Source: Streptomyces kurssanovii
GTDB taxonomy: Bacteria > Actinomycetota > Actinomycetes > Streptomycetales > Streptomycetaceae
Length of the DNA: 64,000 nucleotides
NCBI RefSeq assembly: GCF_014649695.1
Contig: NZ_BMTN01000001.1
Location: 1 to 64,000 of the forward strand
Direction of reading: 5' to 3'
The translations under genes and the position numbers were made by a program. The notes below the pieces were generated by a model, which saw nothing but the letters and a program-made list of their open reading frames with translations, searched no databases and was not told where the DNA came from. Of the stretch, positions 35,672-44,457 are shown one piece after another. Each line of letters opens with the position of its first letter. The first letter of the stretch is position 1.

Positions 35672-36744
35672 GTTGCGGCCCTCCCCGTAGTGTGCGCCGA
35701 CCCGGACATGATGGGGGTCACTTCGAGATTACGGGGCTCTTCCAGGTGTGCTGACCCGGTTGCCTCGTAGGGAATCGATCGGCGCCGCCCCGCAAACATC
35801 GGGAAACGTCGGGGCAATGATCCAGCACCTCGAGTGGACCCCTGACCTGCTCAGCACGAGGCAGACCCACCTCATGGAGCTGCTGAGCAATGAATGGCGT
35901 CTTTGAAACGCCTGCCGGCTGCGGTCGATCTCCCTGTGATCGGCGCTGCCCTGCACAGGGGCACGCAAGGCCCGGCTGCTCGGTCACCCATGGCGGCCAT
36001 CGGTGGACAGAAGAGGAAGCGGGCACGGGAGGTCGCGGAGGAAGCGATGGGGGCAGCACACGACGGAGAAGGAGACGAGGTTCGTGGTGCCGCGCGTCGG
36101 TCCGGATTCGCCACGCCGAGAGCGCACGGCCGGAAGCGGCGCCGGGTGGCCTGGTGCAGGGCGGTCGTGGCCGCGGTGATCGTTCCTCACGGCCAACACA
36201 TTCGCGGCTCAGGCCCACTCTGACCAGCGGCAACCCGCCGACATCGGCGTGGTGTACGAGCGTCCGCCCCGGTGAGCCGCGCGGGTACGGGAGCGAGGCG
36301 GCTCGGTCGGCCGCCGGTCGGTCTGTCCGCGTCCCTGCGGGTGCATTGTTCGAGGTGATCGTTCCCGATGCGTCGAGGCGTCGGGGGCACCGCGTGCCGC
36401 GTGACGGGACGGCGATTGCCGCGGGGCAGCCACTCGGCACTGAGAGCCGGCTGATTCCGGCTGCACGATCACGGCGGGCGCCGTGCCGGCTCGGCGCGCT
36501 CACCGTCCAACCCGGACTGCTTTCTGGTTCGCGTGCCACGCGTTGTGAGTTCCCGAGGGTGCACTCGCGATGGCCGATCGTGGTGGTGCGCTTACCGAAG
36601 TGGACCGGGGCTCCCGAGATGAGTGCGTGGTCCCAGGGCACCCTGGGCGGCACGGGGTGGTCGGGTGCGGACTTCGAGCGTCAACCGTGCGGGAGTGGCT
36701 ACGGTTTCGCAGAGGACGTTGTCAGCTCATGGAGAGGAGTCGGC
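35672..36744. other. 1.1-kb region without a supported gene
   Basis: Open frames exist on both strands because of high GC, but none reads as natural protein: plus-strand frames are Arg/Gly/Pro-rich and minus-strand ones Ser/Pro/Arg-rich. No tRNA, transposase motif or long inverted repeat is visible. The last ~20 bases contain the GGAGAGGAG ribosome site of the gene at 36745. The region may hold decayed genes beyond recognition. Confidence 0.35.
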
Positions 36745-37209
36745 GTGACGGAACTGGTCCAGCAGGTGACGTTTGATGCCGATATCGGATATCACAGCTT
36801 CTGCCTGCAGGAGTCGGACGATGCGGATCTCCCCGTCCCGTATCCAGACGACACGGTGTTCGGACAGTTCCTCACCGCCTTTCCCGGGAGGATCGACATC
36901 TTCAGCGCCGGGCACACGCACACGGCCGCGGTGACCGCGGAGGTGTGGGACGGGCGCCCGCCGGAGGAGGACCCGGAACGGTGGGACGAGTACGGGGAGT
37001 GCGAGTACGTGTCGACCAGCGGTGTCGTGGCCGTCTGGTCGATGAGCCTCGGGCGTACCGAGCACAGCGTGACGCTGTCGGACAGCGGCGGCACATGGCG
37101 GGTACAGGTGTACAGCGTCGGCCGGGCCGAGGCCGAGCGACTGTCCGCGGAAACCGGCACCGCTGAGGGGGTGGAGCGCTACCTGGTGCGGTTCTGGCGC
37201 GCCGCGTAG
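36745..37209 (+). CDS. Hypothetical protein, 154 aa
   Basis: GTG at 36745 is preceded by GGAGAGGAG, a very strong ribosome site, which fixes the start despite a long open frame upstream. The protein is acidic and beta-rich: VTFDADIGYHSFCLQESDDA, GRIDIFSAGHTHTAAVTAEV, EYVSTSGVVAVWSMSLGRTE, HSVTLSDSGGTWRVQVYSVG, and EGVERYLVRFWRA. I do not recognise the family; the plan (two beta sheets, one helix) recalls small immunity-type proteins but there is no toxin gene next to it. It converges on the NucA/NucB gene. Confidence 0.75.
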   Translation: MTELVQQVTFDADIGYHSFCLQESDDADLPVPYPDDTVFGQFLTAFPGRIDIFSAGHTHTAAVTAEVWDGRPPEEDPERWDEYGECEYVSTSGVVAVWSMSLGRTEHSVTLSDSGGTWRVQVYSVGRAEAERLSAETGTAEGVERYLVRFWRAA

Positions 37210-37226
37210 CGCGGACGACGCGTCGA

Positions 37227-37253
37227 GGGCGGGGACCCCGGCGGTCCCCGCCC
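37227..37253. terminator. Perfect hairpin between convergent genes
   Basis: GGGCGGGGACC (37227-37237) and GGTCCCCGCCC (37243-37253) pair perfectly around a 5-base loop, 18 bases after the stop of the plus-strand gene and just beyond the stop of the minus-strand nuclease gene. It is a likely bidirectional terminator without a U tract. Confidence 0.8.
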
Positions 37254-37259
37254 CGTCGA

Positions 37260-38687
37260 TCACGAGGTGATCTTCACCAGGAACCCGTCCTGCAGTCCGT
37301 CGACGAGCCGGTTCTTCGCGTAGAACCCGAGCAGGAGACTGCCTCCGGCACCGTTCTCCGTCTTGTCGATCGGCAGGACGGAGAAGTTGAACTTCTTGGC
37401 CTCGGAATCGTGGTCGGCCTGCGCCGCGCCCTCGTATGTAGTGGCAAACGGGTACTCGTCGCATTCCCGTATGCCGCCCAAGGAGTAGCCGTCCCCCCAG
37501 TACCGCTTGCACTGCTTGACGGCGGCCTTACGGTTGTCCTCCTTCCTGGTCTTCTCCACCAGGCGGTGCAGCGGTGCTTTCGCCTCCTGGCCCGGAACGT
37601 TCTTGGCCGACATGTACGGCTTGGTGTCGAGCGGCTTGGTGAACGCGGTCCGGATGTGCTCGGCGACGGCCCTCTCCTCCGCCCCCGCCTTCGCGCTGTA
37701 CGTCAGGGTGGGCAGGTAGCTGAAGGTAGCCGCGCCCTTCCGTGAGGGGTTCCCGCCGCCGGTCGAGTTCGCCAGGTAGGTGGCGGCATCCCAGCGCGGG
37801 GCGAGCATGAACAGCTTGCCGGTGAGCGCGCCGCCCAGTTTCCAACCGGGCGGCGGGGTGATGGTGATGACCGGTTCGTACACGGCGAACACCAGGTCCG
37901 TGCTGCCGCTGCTGCCTTGGCCCGGCTTGGCGTTCACCTTGTGCGTGTACGTCCGCTGCCGCTTGAGTTCGTCGAACGTCTTGGTGCCCGGCATGGTGCC
38001 ACTGTGGGTGTAACGAACGCCGGAGGGCCAGCTCTTCGGGATCGCGCCCTTCGTCTCGATCCGCATGGCTGCCGTCGCGGTCGAGCCGGTCGACTGCATC
38101 TCGGTGTAGTAGTACGTGAACGTGATCTCGCGGCTGTTCTTTGCAATCGTGCCCACGACCCGGACGTTGAACATGCTCTCGCCGACGGGGCGGTTGTTCC
38201 GCAACCATGTCTGCAGGAACGTCGCACCTGAGCAGACGGCGAACCGGGACTTGATGAAGAACTTCTGCGTGCTGCCGAGGCCGTTCCGGCACTCGTCGTA
38301 CGTCATGGTGCGGGCCGGCTCCGGATAGGTGGCGAGCGGCGCGAGGCGGGCGGTCGAGCGATTCTGCGGCTCAGGTGCAGGCGCGGTGGCGGACGGCTGC
38401 TTCGCCAGCGGTGCGTACGAAGCGGCCGGGCCCACCGTCTCGGCGGGCAGTCGGGCATCGGACTGCATCTCGCGCGTCAGGCGACGCAGGACCTCCGTCG
38501 CGCGCCCGCTGCGCACCTCCTCCAACGAGGGTTTCGAAGCCCCCGAAGGCAGTACGTACGTCTCGACGCGCAGGTCGTCGCCACCGGCAGGAGCCGCTGA
38601 GGACGGCGCTGCTGTGGGCAGCAGGGCCGCGATGGTCAGAAGTGCGAGTGTCCGTCCATGGGCATGACGGGACCACGGTATTCGCAT
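37260..38687 (-). CDS. Secreted NucA/NucB-type deoxyribonuclease domain protein
   Basis: A 475-aa exported protein. Signal peptide residues 1-32 (HGRTLALLTIAALLPTAAPS, then SAAPA cleavage). A ~350-residue region follows with no familiar domain but several aromatic beta strands (REITFTYYYTEMQ, DLVFAVYEPVITITPPPGWK). The C-terminal ~75 residues are NucA/NucB-like: CKRYWGDGYSLGGIRECDEY, PFATTYEGAAQADHDSEAKK, and LLLGFYAKNRLVDGLQDGFL; the D-E-Y-P-F-A-x-T-Y-E-G core carries the catalytic acidic residues of these extracellular DNases. Likely degrades DNA outside the cell, for nutrition, development or as an antibacterial factor. The start at 38687 has a normal signal-peptide N-region. Confidence 0.85.
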   Translation of the reverse strand: MRIPWSRHAHGRTLALLTIAALLPTAAPSSAAPAGGDDLRVETYVLPSGASKPSLEEVRSGRATEVLRRLTREMQSDARLPAETVGPAASYAPLAKQPSATAPAPEPQNRSTARLAPLATYPEPARTMTYDECRNGLGSTQKFFIKSRFAVCSGATFLQTWLRNNRPVGESMFNVRVVGTIAKNSREITFTYYYTEMQSTGSTATAAMRIETKGAIPKSWPSGVRYTHSGTMPGTKTFDELKRQRTYTHKVNAKPGQGSSGSTDLVFAVYEPVITITPPPGWKLGGALTGKLFMLAPRWDAATYLANSTGGGNPSRKGAATFSYLPTLTYSAKAGAEERAVAEHIRTAFTKPLDTKPYMSAKNVPGQEAKAPLHRLVEKTRKEDNRKAAVKQCKRYWGDGYSLGGIRECDEYPFATTYEGAAQADHDSEAKKFNFSVLPIDKTENGAGGSLLLGFYAKNRLVDGLQDGFLVKITS

Positions 38688-39172
38688 GGTGAACCCCCGA
38701 GTTGCTTGGTGCCGGCTGGGTGCCGGAGCACCTGGTCACTCCCAGATATATCGAACTGGTGAACGATTCCTGGGTAGGCCGAACCAGCTTGGCGCGATCC
38801 CAAGGTTCTCTGACCAATTGCGTGGCAGGCGGCGATGGACTCGCGCTCAGCGCCTCACGCGACCGTGGCGGGTGTAAGGCGATCCGACGGTCGGATCCAC
38901 CTGCTTGCCGAGGAGCCGGGCGACCTCTTGGACTGTGAACTCGCATACTCTGCACCACTTTTGGCGGTCAGGTTCAAGTTCCGCTTTCACGCTCCGCACT
39001 GCGGCCGCTCGTTCGATCACAGGTGCGGCCCCGCTCGCCACCCTGGACGGAGGCATGTGGATCGGTCTGCCGAGGGCAGCCCACCGGGTGGTCCCTCCTG
39101 CACGGGATCATGGGCAGCCGCCCGCGTAGTCTTGGCGCTACACACCGATGCGTGCTCCAGGAGGATCCCCGC
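38688..39172. other. Gap containing a small pre-toxin relic
   Basis: On the minus strand, ~38885-38930 encodes EVARLLGKQVDPTVGSP, nearly the same as LVARLLGKQVDLTVGMG in the toxin gene at 46131-47780, with DNA almost identical over ~45 bases. It is a small copied or leftover piece. The remainder of the gap carries no supported gene; an AGGAGG ribosome site at its end belongs to the NIPSNAP gene. Confidence 0.5.
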
Positions 39173-39484
39173 ATGGCCCGGACCACCCAGCTGCGCACCT
39201 ACACCGTCCGCGACGGACTCCTCGACGAGTGGGCCGAAAGGTGGCGCGAGGAAATCGTCCCGCTCCGCCTGGAGCTGGGATTCGACATCGGCGGCGCGTG
39301 GGTCGACCGTGAGCAGAATCAGTTCCTCTGGCTGATCTCTTACGAGGGCCCCGAGACCTTCGAGGAGCGCAACGCGCTCTACTGGGCGTCACCGGCACGC
39401 AAGGCGATGGGTCTCGACCCCGACGACTACCTGCTGCACACCGAGCAGCGCACCGTCGAGGAGAGCTACGCGCCGACCCGCTGA
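39173..39484 (+). CDS. NIPSNAP-family protein
   Basis: A 103-aa protein; ATG at 39173 follows AGGAGG by 8 bases. It reads TTQLRTYTVRDGLLDEWAER, WREEIVPLRLELGFDIGGAW, LWLISYEGPETFEERNALYW and a terminal TEQRTVEESYAP, which is the ferredoxin-like NIPSNAP pattern (R-x-Y-x-h near the N-terminus, F-h-W-h-x-Y). Small dimeric alpha/beta barrel proteins of unknown, possibly sensor, function. Ends 3 bases from the WD40 pseudogene on the other strand. Confidence 0.88.
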   Translation: MARTTQLRTYTVRDGLLDEWAERWREEIVPLRLELGFDIGGAWVDREQNQFLWLISYEGPETFEERNALYWASPARKAMGLDPDDYLLHTEQRTVEESYAPTR

Positions 39485-39486
39485 CG

Positions 39487-40815
39487 CTACGGCGTCGCCG
39501 ACGGCAGCATGTGCTGACGCCGTTCCTCCTCGTCGAGTGTCCGGAACACCCGCCCCCGGGCGTGTGCTTCGAGCCGGTCGAAGTCCGGCTCGGCCGCCCA
39601 CACGCGGGCCGTCCCGTCGAACGAAGCCGTGAGCAGCCGCGCACTGTCCCGGGACCATGCGACCGAAGTGACCTTGTCCTGGTGGACACCGACGACGCCG
39701 ACCTCCTCGAAGGTCGCCGCGGACCAGACACGCACCGTGCGGTCGTCGGAGCCGGTGGCGATGTGACGCCCGTCCGGGGACCACGCCACCGCCCGTACAC
39801 GCCCTTCGTGACCTTTCAGCGTGTCGATACGGCGGCCGGTGGCCACATCCCACACCGCCGCTGTCCAGTCGCCGGACGCCGTGGCCACGCGCAGCTCGTC
39901 CGGCGCCCAGGCGACATCGTCGACGTAGTTGTCGTGGCCGCGCAGGACGGTGAGCTGACGCCCTTCGGCGACGTCCCACAGACGGCAGGTACGGTCGTCG
40001 GAGGAGCTGGCCAGCATCCGGCCGCCGGGTGACCAGGCGATGCGACCGACCCAGTCCTGGTGGCCGGTCAGCGTGACCAGTTCGGTGCCGGTGTCGGCCG
40101 ACAAGACGCGTACGGCGCCGTCGTGCCCGCGGTGGCGATCCGTCGGCCCTCGGGGGACCGCGCGCACCCTTCGACGACCTCACCTCCCGGACGAGACGGC
40201 CGGATCCGGCCTCCCACACCCGTACGACCTGATCTCTCGACGTGGCCGCGACATGCCGGCCGTCCGGTGACCAGGCGACCTGCCTGCCCTTGTCGGTGGC
40301 TCGGGTCAGCAGCCGCACGGGATCGCCGGTCGCGGCGTCCCAGATCCTGACGACGTGGTCCCGCCCGGCCGTCGCGACGAACGCCGAGTCCGGCGACCAC
40401 GCCACGGACTCGACCATCGCGCCGTCACAGGGCAGAACGAACAGCGGACGCCCGGACGCCGCATCGAAGACGCGCGCCGAACCGTCCCGCGAGGCCGTGG
40501 CCAACCGGCGGCCGTCCGGCGACCAGGCGATGTGCCGGACGGTGTTCTCGTCGAAGGCGTCCAGCCCGGGATACGGCACCCGGTCCCGTGGCCACTCGAC
40601 CCGCGGCGGCGCCCGGTTCTCCATCCGGTAGACGACGACCTGCCCGACCACCATCGCCACGATCAACAGCCCGATCGCCGGCACGGACGCCTGCTGGATG
40701 GCCTGCAGCAGCCAGGGCGCATCGTCCACGCCGGTGGCGTAGTTGGTGACGATGCCGAGCAGGCTGGCGACGACACCAGCATGATCTGGAGCGCGAGTTG
40801 TAAGCGGTGCCTCAT
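39487..40815 (-). pseudogene. Membrane-anchored WD40 protein gene, frameshifted and lacking its STAND ATPase core
   Basis: Starting at 40815 (MRHRLQLALQIMLV), the gene encodes two N-terminal membrane segments (SLLGIVTNYATG region and PAIGLLIVAMVVGQVVVYRM) and then VPYPGLDAFDEN, the linker that normally leads into 'FFGR' of nSTAND ATPases. Instead, WD40 blades start at once (IAWSPDGRRLATASRDGSAR, WDAATGDPVRLLTRA). A lesion near 40770 and two near 40160-40125 shift the frame: VREVRSSKG, then CARSPEGRRIATAG, then HDGAVRVLSADTG; blades continue to the stop at 39487. It was probably an ATPase/WD40 signalling protein; three lesions and an internal deletion make it inactive. Confidence 0.75.
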
Positions 40816-41113
40816 GAGGTTCCGGCTCCGGCCTTGTGACCAACCCGCTGCACAGCGGCCCCCTTGGATGTGTTGACTGCCCTGGCAACGGGTGCACGCG
40901 CACATCCGGGTGATGCGCCGTGGCCGAAGAACATCTTCGGTGGCCCGAGAGCCGATCTCAACTCCGCACAGAGGCATGGGCCGTGCCGGAACTGCGTTTC
41001 AAGACAGACTCAGCCTCCTTCTCCGAGTGCTCCGTACTCGCAGGTGTGCCATGTGCAGGATGTTCCCAAGCGCCGCGGCGCGCCTGCCGACTCGCCAGAC
41101 GCCATCGCGGACG

Positions 41114-42133
41114 CTACGCCCGGCCTCTGTCCGCCGGGCCCCTGCTGAACACGGTGAGGTGGCCGTACGGCGTACCGGAGGGCATGTTGCCGAACGCTGA
41201 CAGTGGAGCGGACCGGGACGTGTCGACGGCGATGCTGTCGGGCAGCGCAACGCTCGGCGACGCGCCGTCGCAAACCACAGCGTCCCAGGCGGCGAGCGGA
41301 CCGCGCCCGGCCCGGTCGAGCACGAAACCCAGGCAGTGATCGCGGAGTTGATCGAGAGACCGCACGAGCGCCGACACCACCTGCTCGCGTTCCGGCTCCT
41401 GAAGGCCGGCGAGGGAGTGGACGACAGCTGCCGTCGTGCCCTTCAGCCTGCGGACACCGACCGTCGTGAAGGTGTCCGATGCGAACCACAGGTGGAGGGT
41501 GACCTCCCCGGCCGCTGGATCTGCCAGGACCTCGGCGGTGGGCCTTCCGTCGCGCACGGGGCGCGAGCCGCTGCCTCCCTCACCCTTGACGGAGAGAGAG
41601 ATGTCCCCCGTGAGGGGATGGTGTGTCTTCAGCCCGGCGGTTTCGAGGCTGTCGAGCATCCGCGCACAGCTCTGGGGCGTCAGATCCGACAGGTACCAGG
41701 TGAAGAAGCCGTCGGCCCCCGGCCCCTCGGTAGCCTGGGCCGCGAACGACGACCGTCCGAAGACCTCCACGATGATCTCCTCGGTGCGCCGACGCGTCAC
41801 CGGCGCGGCGGTGTACCGGGCGGCGCGGACGTCTGCCATGAAGTCCTCCGGCAGCTCGGCGTGGTACCGCTCCACGTAGTGGCGCAGCTCGACCGGCCAC
41901 ATCCATGTGCCGTCCGTAACCAGGGAACCGGCTCCGGGGATCCACTCGTCACCGGTGATCGCGTCGCGTTCAGCCCCCATCGCGCTGAAGATCTCGGTCC
42001 CCGAGGCGAGGTACGCCAGAAGGCCGGATTCGTCGTTCAGCCCGGACGGCCGAACCGCGTCATGGATGGACGGGGCGGAGGGGTCTGCATCGTGGGGCGT
42101 GAATTCGCGCAAGAACCCTACTCGCTTGATCAT
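41114..42133 (-). CDS. Hypothetical protein, 339 aa
   Basis: ATG at 42133 has a GGAGA site and gives MIKRVGFLREFTPHDADPSA. Not recognised. Features: SIHDAVRPSGLNDESGLLAY, an alpha/beta middle (WMWPVELRHYVERYHAELPE with DFMADVRAARY), EEIIVEVFGRSSFAAQATEG, SVKGEGGSGSRPVRDGRPTA and a C-terminal domain LHLWFASDTFTTVGVRRLKG, then CLGFVLDRAGRGPLAAWDAV. No signal or membrane segment. It heads a minus-strand run just downstream of the first toxin locus but is separated from the SMI1 gene by 123 bases. Possibly another immunity-like or scaffold protein. Confidence 0.65.
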   Translation of the reverse strand: MIKRVGFLREFTPHDADPSAPSIHDAVRPSGLNDESGLLAYLASGTEIFSAMGAERDAITGDEWIPGAGSLVTDGTWMWPVELRHYVERYHAELPEDFMADVRAARYTAAPVTRRRTEEIIVEVFGRSSFAAQATEGPGADGFFTWYLSDLTPQSCARMLDSLETAGLKTHHPLTGDISLSVKGEGGSGSRPVRDGRPTAEVLADPAAGEVTLHLWFASDTFTTVGVRRLKGTTAAVVHSLAGLQEPEREQVVSALVRSLDQLRDHCLGFVLDRAGRGPLAAWDAVVCDGASPSVALPDSIAVDTSRSAPLSAFGNMPSGTPYGHLTVFSRGPADRGRA

Positions 42134-42256
42134 GGTCGTCTCCGTTGCGCCTTCCGCGGACCCGGTCAAGGGACAGCGATGTGGACTGCCTGGGCTGCCG
42201 GAGTTCTGAGGGCATCAGCGTTCACGTTCCGGGGCTTCCCCAGACCGCTGCGACGA

Positions 42257-42787
42257 TCAAATGTCAGGATGACGCTCGTATCCAGGGAAGTCGTCAGGGA
42301 AATCCTCGGGAAAAACATCACTGACGAAGTCGCGACGCATCACCTGGAGGAGGTAGCTCTCCGGGCAGCCCTCGAACAGGTCGTACTCCTGCCCGCGTCC
42401 GATCACCGTCAGGACTGCCCACTTCTTCGGGTCTGCATGCGGGAGCAGGAAGCACATGTCCGCGTTGTCTGTTCCACCCCAGGAAATAAGGTCCACCACT
42501 TGGAGTCCCCGGCTGCTCAAGAGGTCGTGGATATGAGGGCGGGTGACTTCCATGGTATGCCGTGCTTTGAGAGTCTTGGCGACAAGATCGACGTTCTCGT
42601 TGTCGGCGCCGACTCGATAGACGCGCAGGAAGTCATCGAACTTCGCCCCGCCGAATACGTCGAGGAATCGCATGAATGATGACGGGAAGGTGACCCGGAG
42701 ACTCTTCTCCGCCGCTTCCCAGTCATTGTGTACCATTCCCGGGTCGCCGCTTGCCGGAAGCGAGGCCAGCATCTCAAGATCCGTCAT
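42257..42787 (-). CDS. SMI1/KNR4-family immunity protein
   Basis: A 176-aa protein with the SMI1/KNR4 (SUKH) pattern: WEAAEKSLRVTFPSSFMRFL, DVFGGAKFDDFLRVYRVGAD, then ISWGGTDNADMCFLLPHADP, KKWAVLTVIGRGQEYDLFEG and SYLLQVMRRDFVSDVFPEDF. SUKH proteins are the most common immunity proteins of polymorphic toxin systems and bind the toxin's catalytic domain. Its start is 13 bases downstream of the nuclease-toxin stop at 42800, on the same strand, so it is the obvious cognate antitoxin. Confidence 0.92.
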   Translation of the reverse strand: MTDLEMLASLPASGDPGMVHNDWEAAEKSLRVTFPSSFMRFLDVFGGAKFDDFLRVYRVGADNENVDLVAKTLKARHTMEVTRPHIHDLLSSRGLQVVDLISWGGTDNADMCFLLPHADPKKWAVLTVIGRGQEYDLFEGCPESYLLQVMRRDFVSDVFPEDFPDDFPGYERHPDI

Positions 42788-42799
42788 AGTGCACCGAGT

Positions 42800-44050
42800 C
42801 TACTTGTTGATAATGGTTTGATCGATGTCCAAGCCGCCGCCTTTTGCGGTGACATGGATGCCCGAGGGGATTATATCGCTTGGGTCCGCGTAAACTGGCG
42901 TAGCAGTGTATCTGACATCGTGCCCGGCCTTGACGGTGTCGTAGATCTGCGACTCGAGTTTCTGCATCACCTCATTGTTTGCTCTTTCGTAGATGATTGC
43001 GATGTTCTCATGTGCGGCCCCGTCGCCGCCGAGGGATCTCGCAAGGAGATGACCTCTTGTGTGCTGAGCGCTGTCGCCGAGCCAGCCCGGCGGCTTCACA
43101 CGTCGGCTGGCCTTCGTGCCCGTGTCGAGCATCGAGCGGGTGATGGTTGTATCGACGCCCGTCGCTCTTCCCATGGAGTCGAGCGGTTTGGCGTAAGGCG
43201 GTGGCGTTCTCATTGGGCCACGGCCGCCACCGCCCCCCGGCCCGTTGCGCATCAGCGGCGAGTACGGCCCGAGCGGCACTTGGCCGTTGGGCACAGCCAG
43301 CGCCGGGCCTCTCACATTCAGCGGAACACCGCCGAACATTCTGAACGCGCCATCGCCTTCGCCGAGCACGCGAACGCCTGCTCCAGCGGCTCCGAACGCT
43401 CCGCCGAAGACCGCACCGTACTTCAGTGCGTCGTCGACGCCGGCCAAGCTCAAGCCGTCCTGCATCCCGGTCGCGGCCTTCAACGGCTGGGCCACAGCGA
43501 GTTCTACAGTCACGGACTCGATGCCGCCGAACACGACACCGGTGAGCGTCACAGCGGCGATGTTGGCAACGGTGGCGGAGACCGTGATGCCGAGTCCGGC
43601 CGCCAGTTCGATGATGGTCGTCGCTGCGGCGGCCGATGCGGCGGTGGAGAGTCCGAACGTGAAGACGGCCAGCCCCACACCTGCCGCGATGGTTGCGGCG
43701 GCAATGCCGATCTGCGTCCACAACTGCTGTATCGCATCGTCGACGGCATCGGCGAACTCCTCGAGTGCCTTTGCCATCTGACCTGAGCCCTTGGCGAGGT
43801 CGTCCAGCCAGCCCTTGTCGCTCTCGGAGTGATACCGCCCCCAGAACACCTCGAAGGCGTCTATCGCCTCGCCCTTGTTGTTGTGGATCAAGGTGGTGGC
43901 AGTTCGGTTGGCCGCATGGCAGACGTCGTCGACGGCGTCTGCGAAGTCTCTCCAGTGGCCGGCAGCGGCCCTCAGGCTGCCGGAGTTGGCGTCGGGCCAC
44001 CACATGCCCATCTCCATGAGGACGTCTTTGGCGACATCCTCAACGCTCAC
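42800..44050 (-). CDS. WXG100-type polymorphic toxin with DNA/RNA non-specific endonuclease domain
   Basis: A 416-aa toxin. GTG at 44050 overlaps the stop of the upstream WXG100 gene (GTGA). N-terminus ~1-110 is a helical WXG100/LXG-like export domain (HWRDFADAVDDVCHAANRTA, ALEEFADAVDDAIQQLW). This is followed by a Gly/Ala-rich hydrophobic region (VGLAVFTFGLSTAASAAAAT; AVFGGAFGAAGAGVRVL) that may cross or insert into membranes. The C-terminal ~90 residues are an EndoNS/His-Me-finger nuclease: HTRGHLLARSLGG, ENIAIIYERANNEVMQKLES, VRYTATPVYADP, IIPSGIHVTAKGG. Expected to be exported by type VII secretion and degrade target nucleic acid; immunity by the SMI1 protein downstream. Confidence 0.88.
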   Translation of the reverse strand: MSVEDVAKDVLMEMGMWWPDANSGSLRAAAGHWRDFADAVDDVCHAANRTATTLIHNNKGEAIDAFEVFWGRYHSESDKGWLDDLAKGSGQMAKALEEFADAVDDAIQQLWTQIGIAAATIAAGVGLAVFTFGLSTAASAAAATTIIELAAGLGITVSATVANIAAVTLTGVVFGGIESVTVELAVAQPLKAATGMQDGLSLAGVDDALKYGAVFGGAFGAAGAGVRVLGEGDGAFRMFGGVPLNVRGPALAVPNGQVPLGPYSPLMRNGPGGGGGRGPMRTPPPYAKPLDSMGRATGVDTTITRSMLDTGTKASRRVKPPGWLGDSAQHTRGHLLARSLGGDGAAHENIAIIYERANNEVMQKLESQIYDTVKAGHDVRYTATPVYADPSDIIPSGIHVTAKGGGLDIDQTIINK

Positions 44051-44457
44051 TGGTCACGCCGTTCGGTCTGGCTGTCCGGAGTGACCACTTTGCGGAACAT
44101 CGCCGCGATGAGCGCCTCGTTCTCAATGTGGCCGTCGGCCATGTCGGTCATTGCTGTGTGAATGCTCGCGAGGCCTTGGACGAGGATCGCCGTCGACTTC
44201 TCGATCTTCTCGACGTGCGGCGTGTAGGCATCCCCGAACTGTGTGCCCTGTTCGTCGTCGCCCCAGGGAGTTCCGAGCTCTGCGAGTTTTGTCGCAAGCG
44301 TGTGTGCTGCCTTGCCCAAGGCCACGCTCTGCTTATGGAAATCAGGCGCCGACCTTTTGAGATCGGCCGTCTTGATGTCAGTATCTCGCTCGGCGTCTTG
44401 TCCACGAGCCCTCTCCCGTACGTGCAATGTGGACGGACGAGGATACCTCACCCGCAT
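44047..44457 (-). CDS. WXG100-family protein, toxin partner
   Basis: A ~136-aa protein of which the last 110 residues are convincing: DIKTADLKRSAPDFHKQSVA, LGKAAHTLATKLAELGTPWG, DDEQGTQFGDAYTPHVEKIE and DMADGHIENEALIAAMFRKV. This is a helical hairpin with a W-G turn, as in WXG100/ESAT-6-like partners of toxins. The start is uncertain: ATG at 44457 gives an Arg-rich leader, and a well-placed GTG near 44415 (after GGGAGAGG) is in the wrong frame, so a small indel in the 5' end is possible. The stop overlaps the toxin's GTG. Likely chaperone or co-secretion partner. Confidence 0.7.
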   Translation of the reverse strand: MRVRYPRPSTLHVRERARGQDAERDTDIKTADLKRSAPDFHKQSVALGKAAHTLATKLAELGTPWGDDEQGTQFGDAYTPHVEKIEKSTAILVQGLASIHTAMTDMADGHIENEALIAAMFRKVVTPDSQTERRDQ

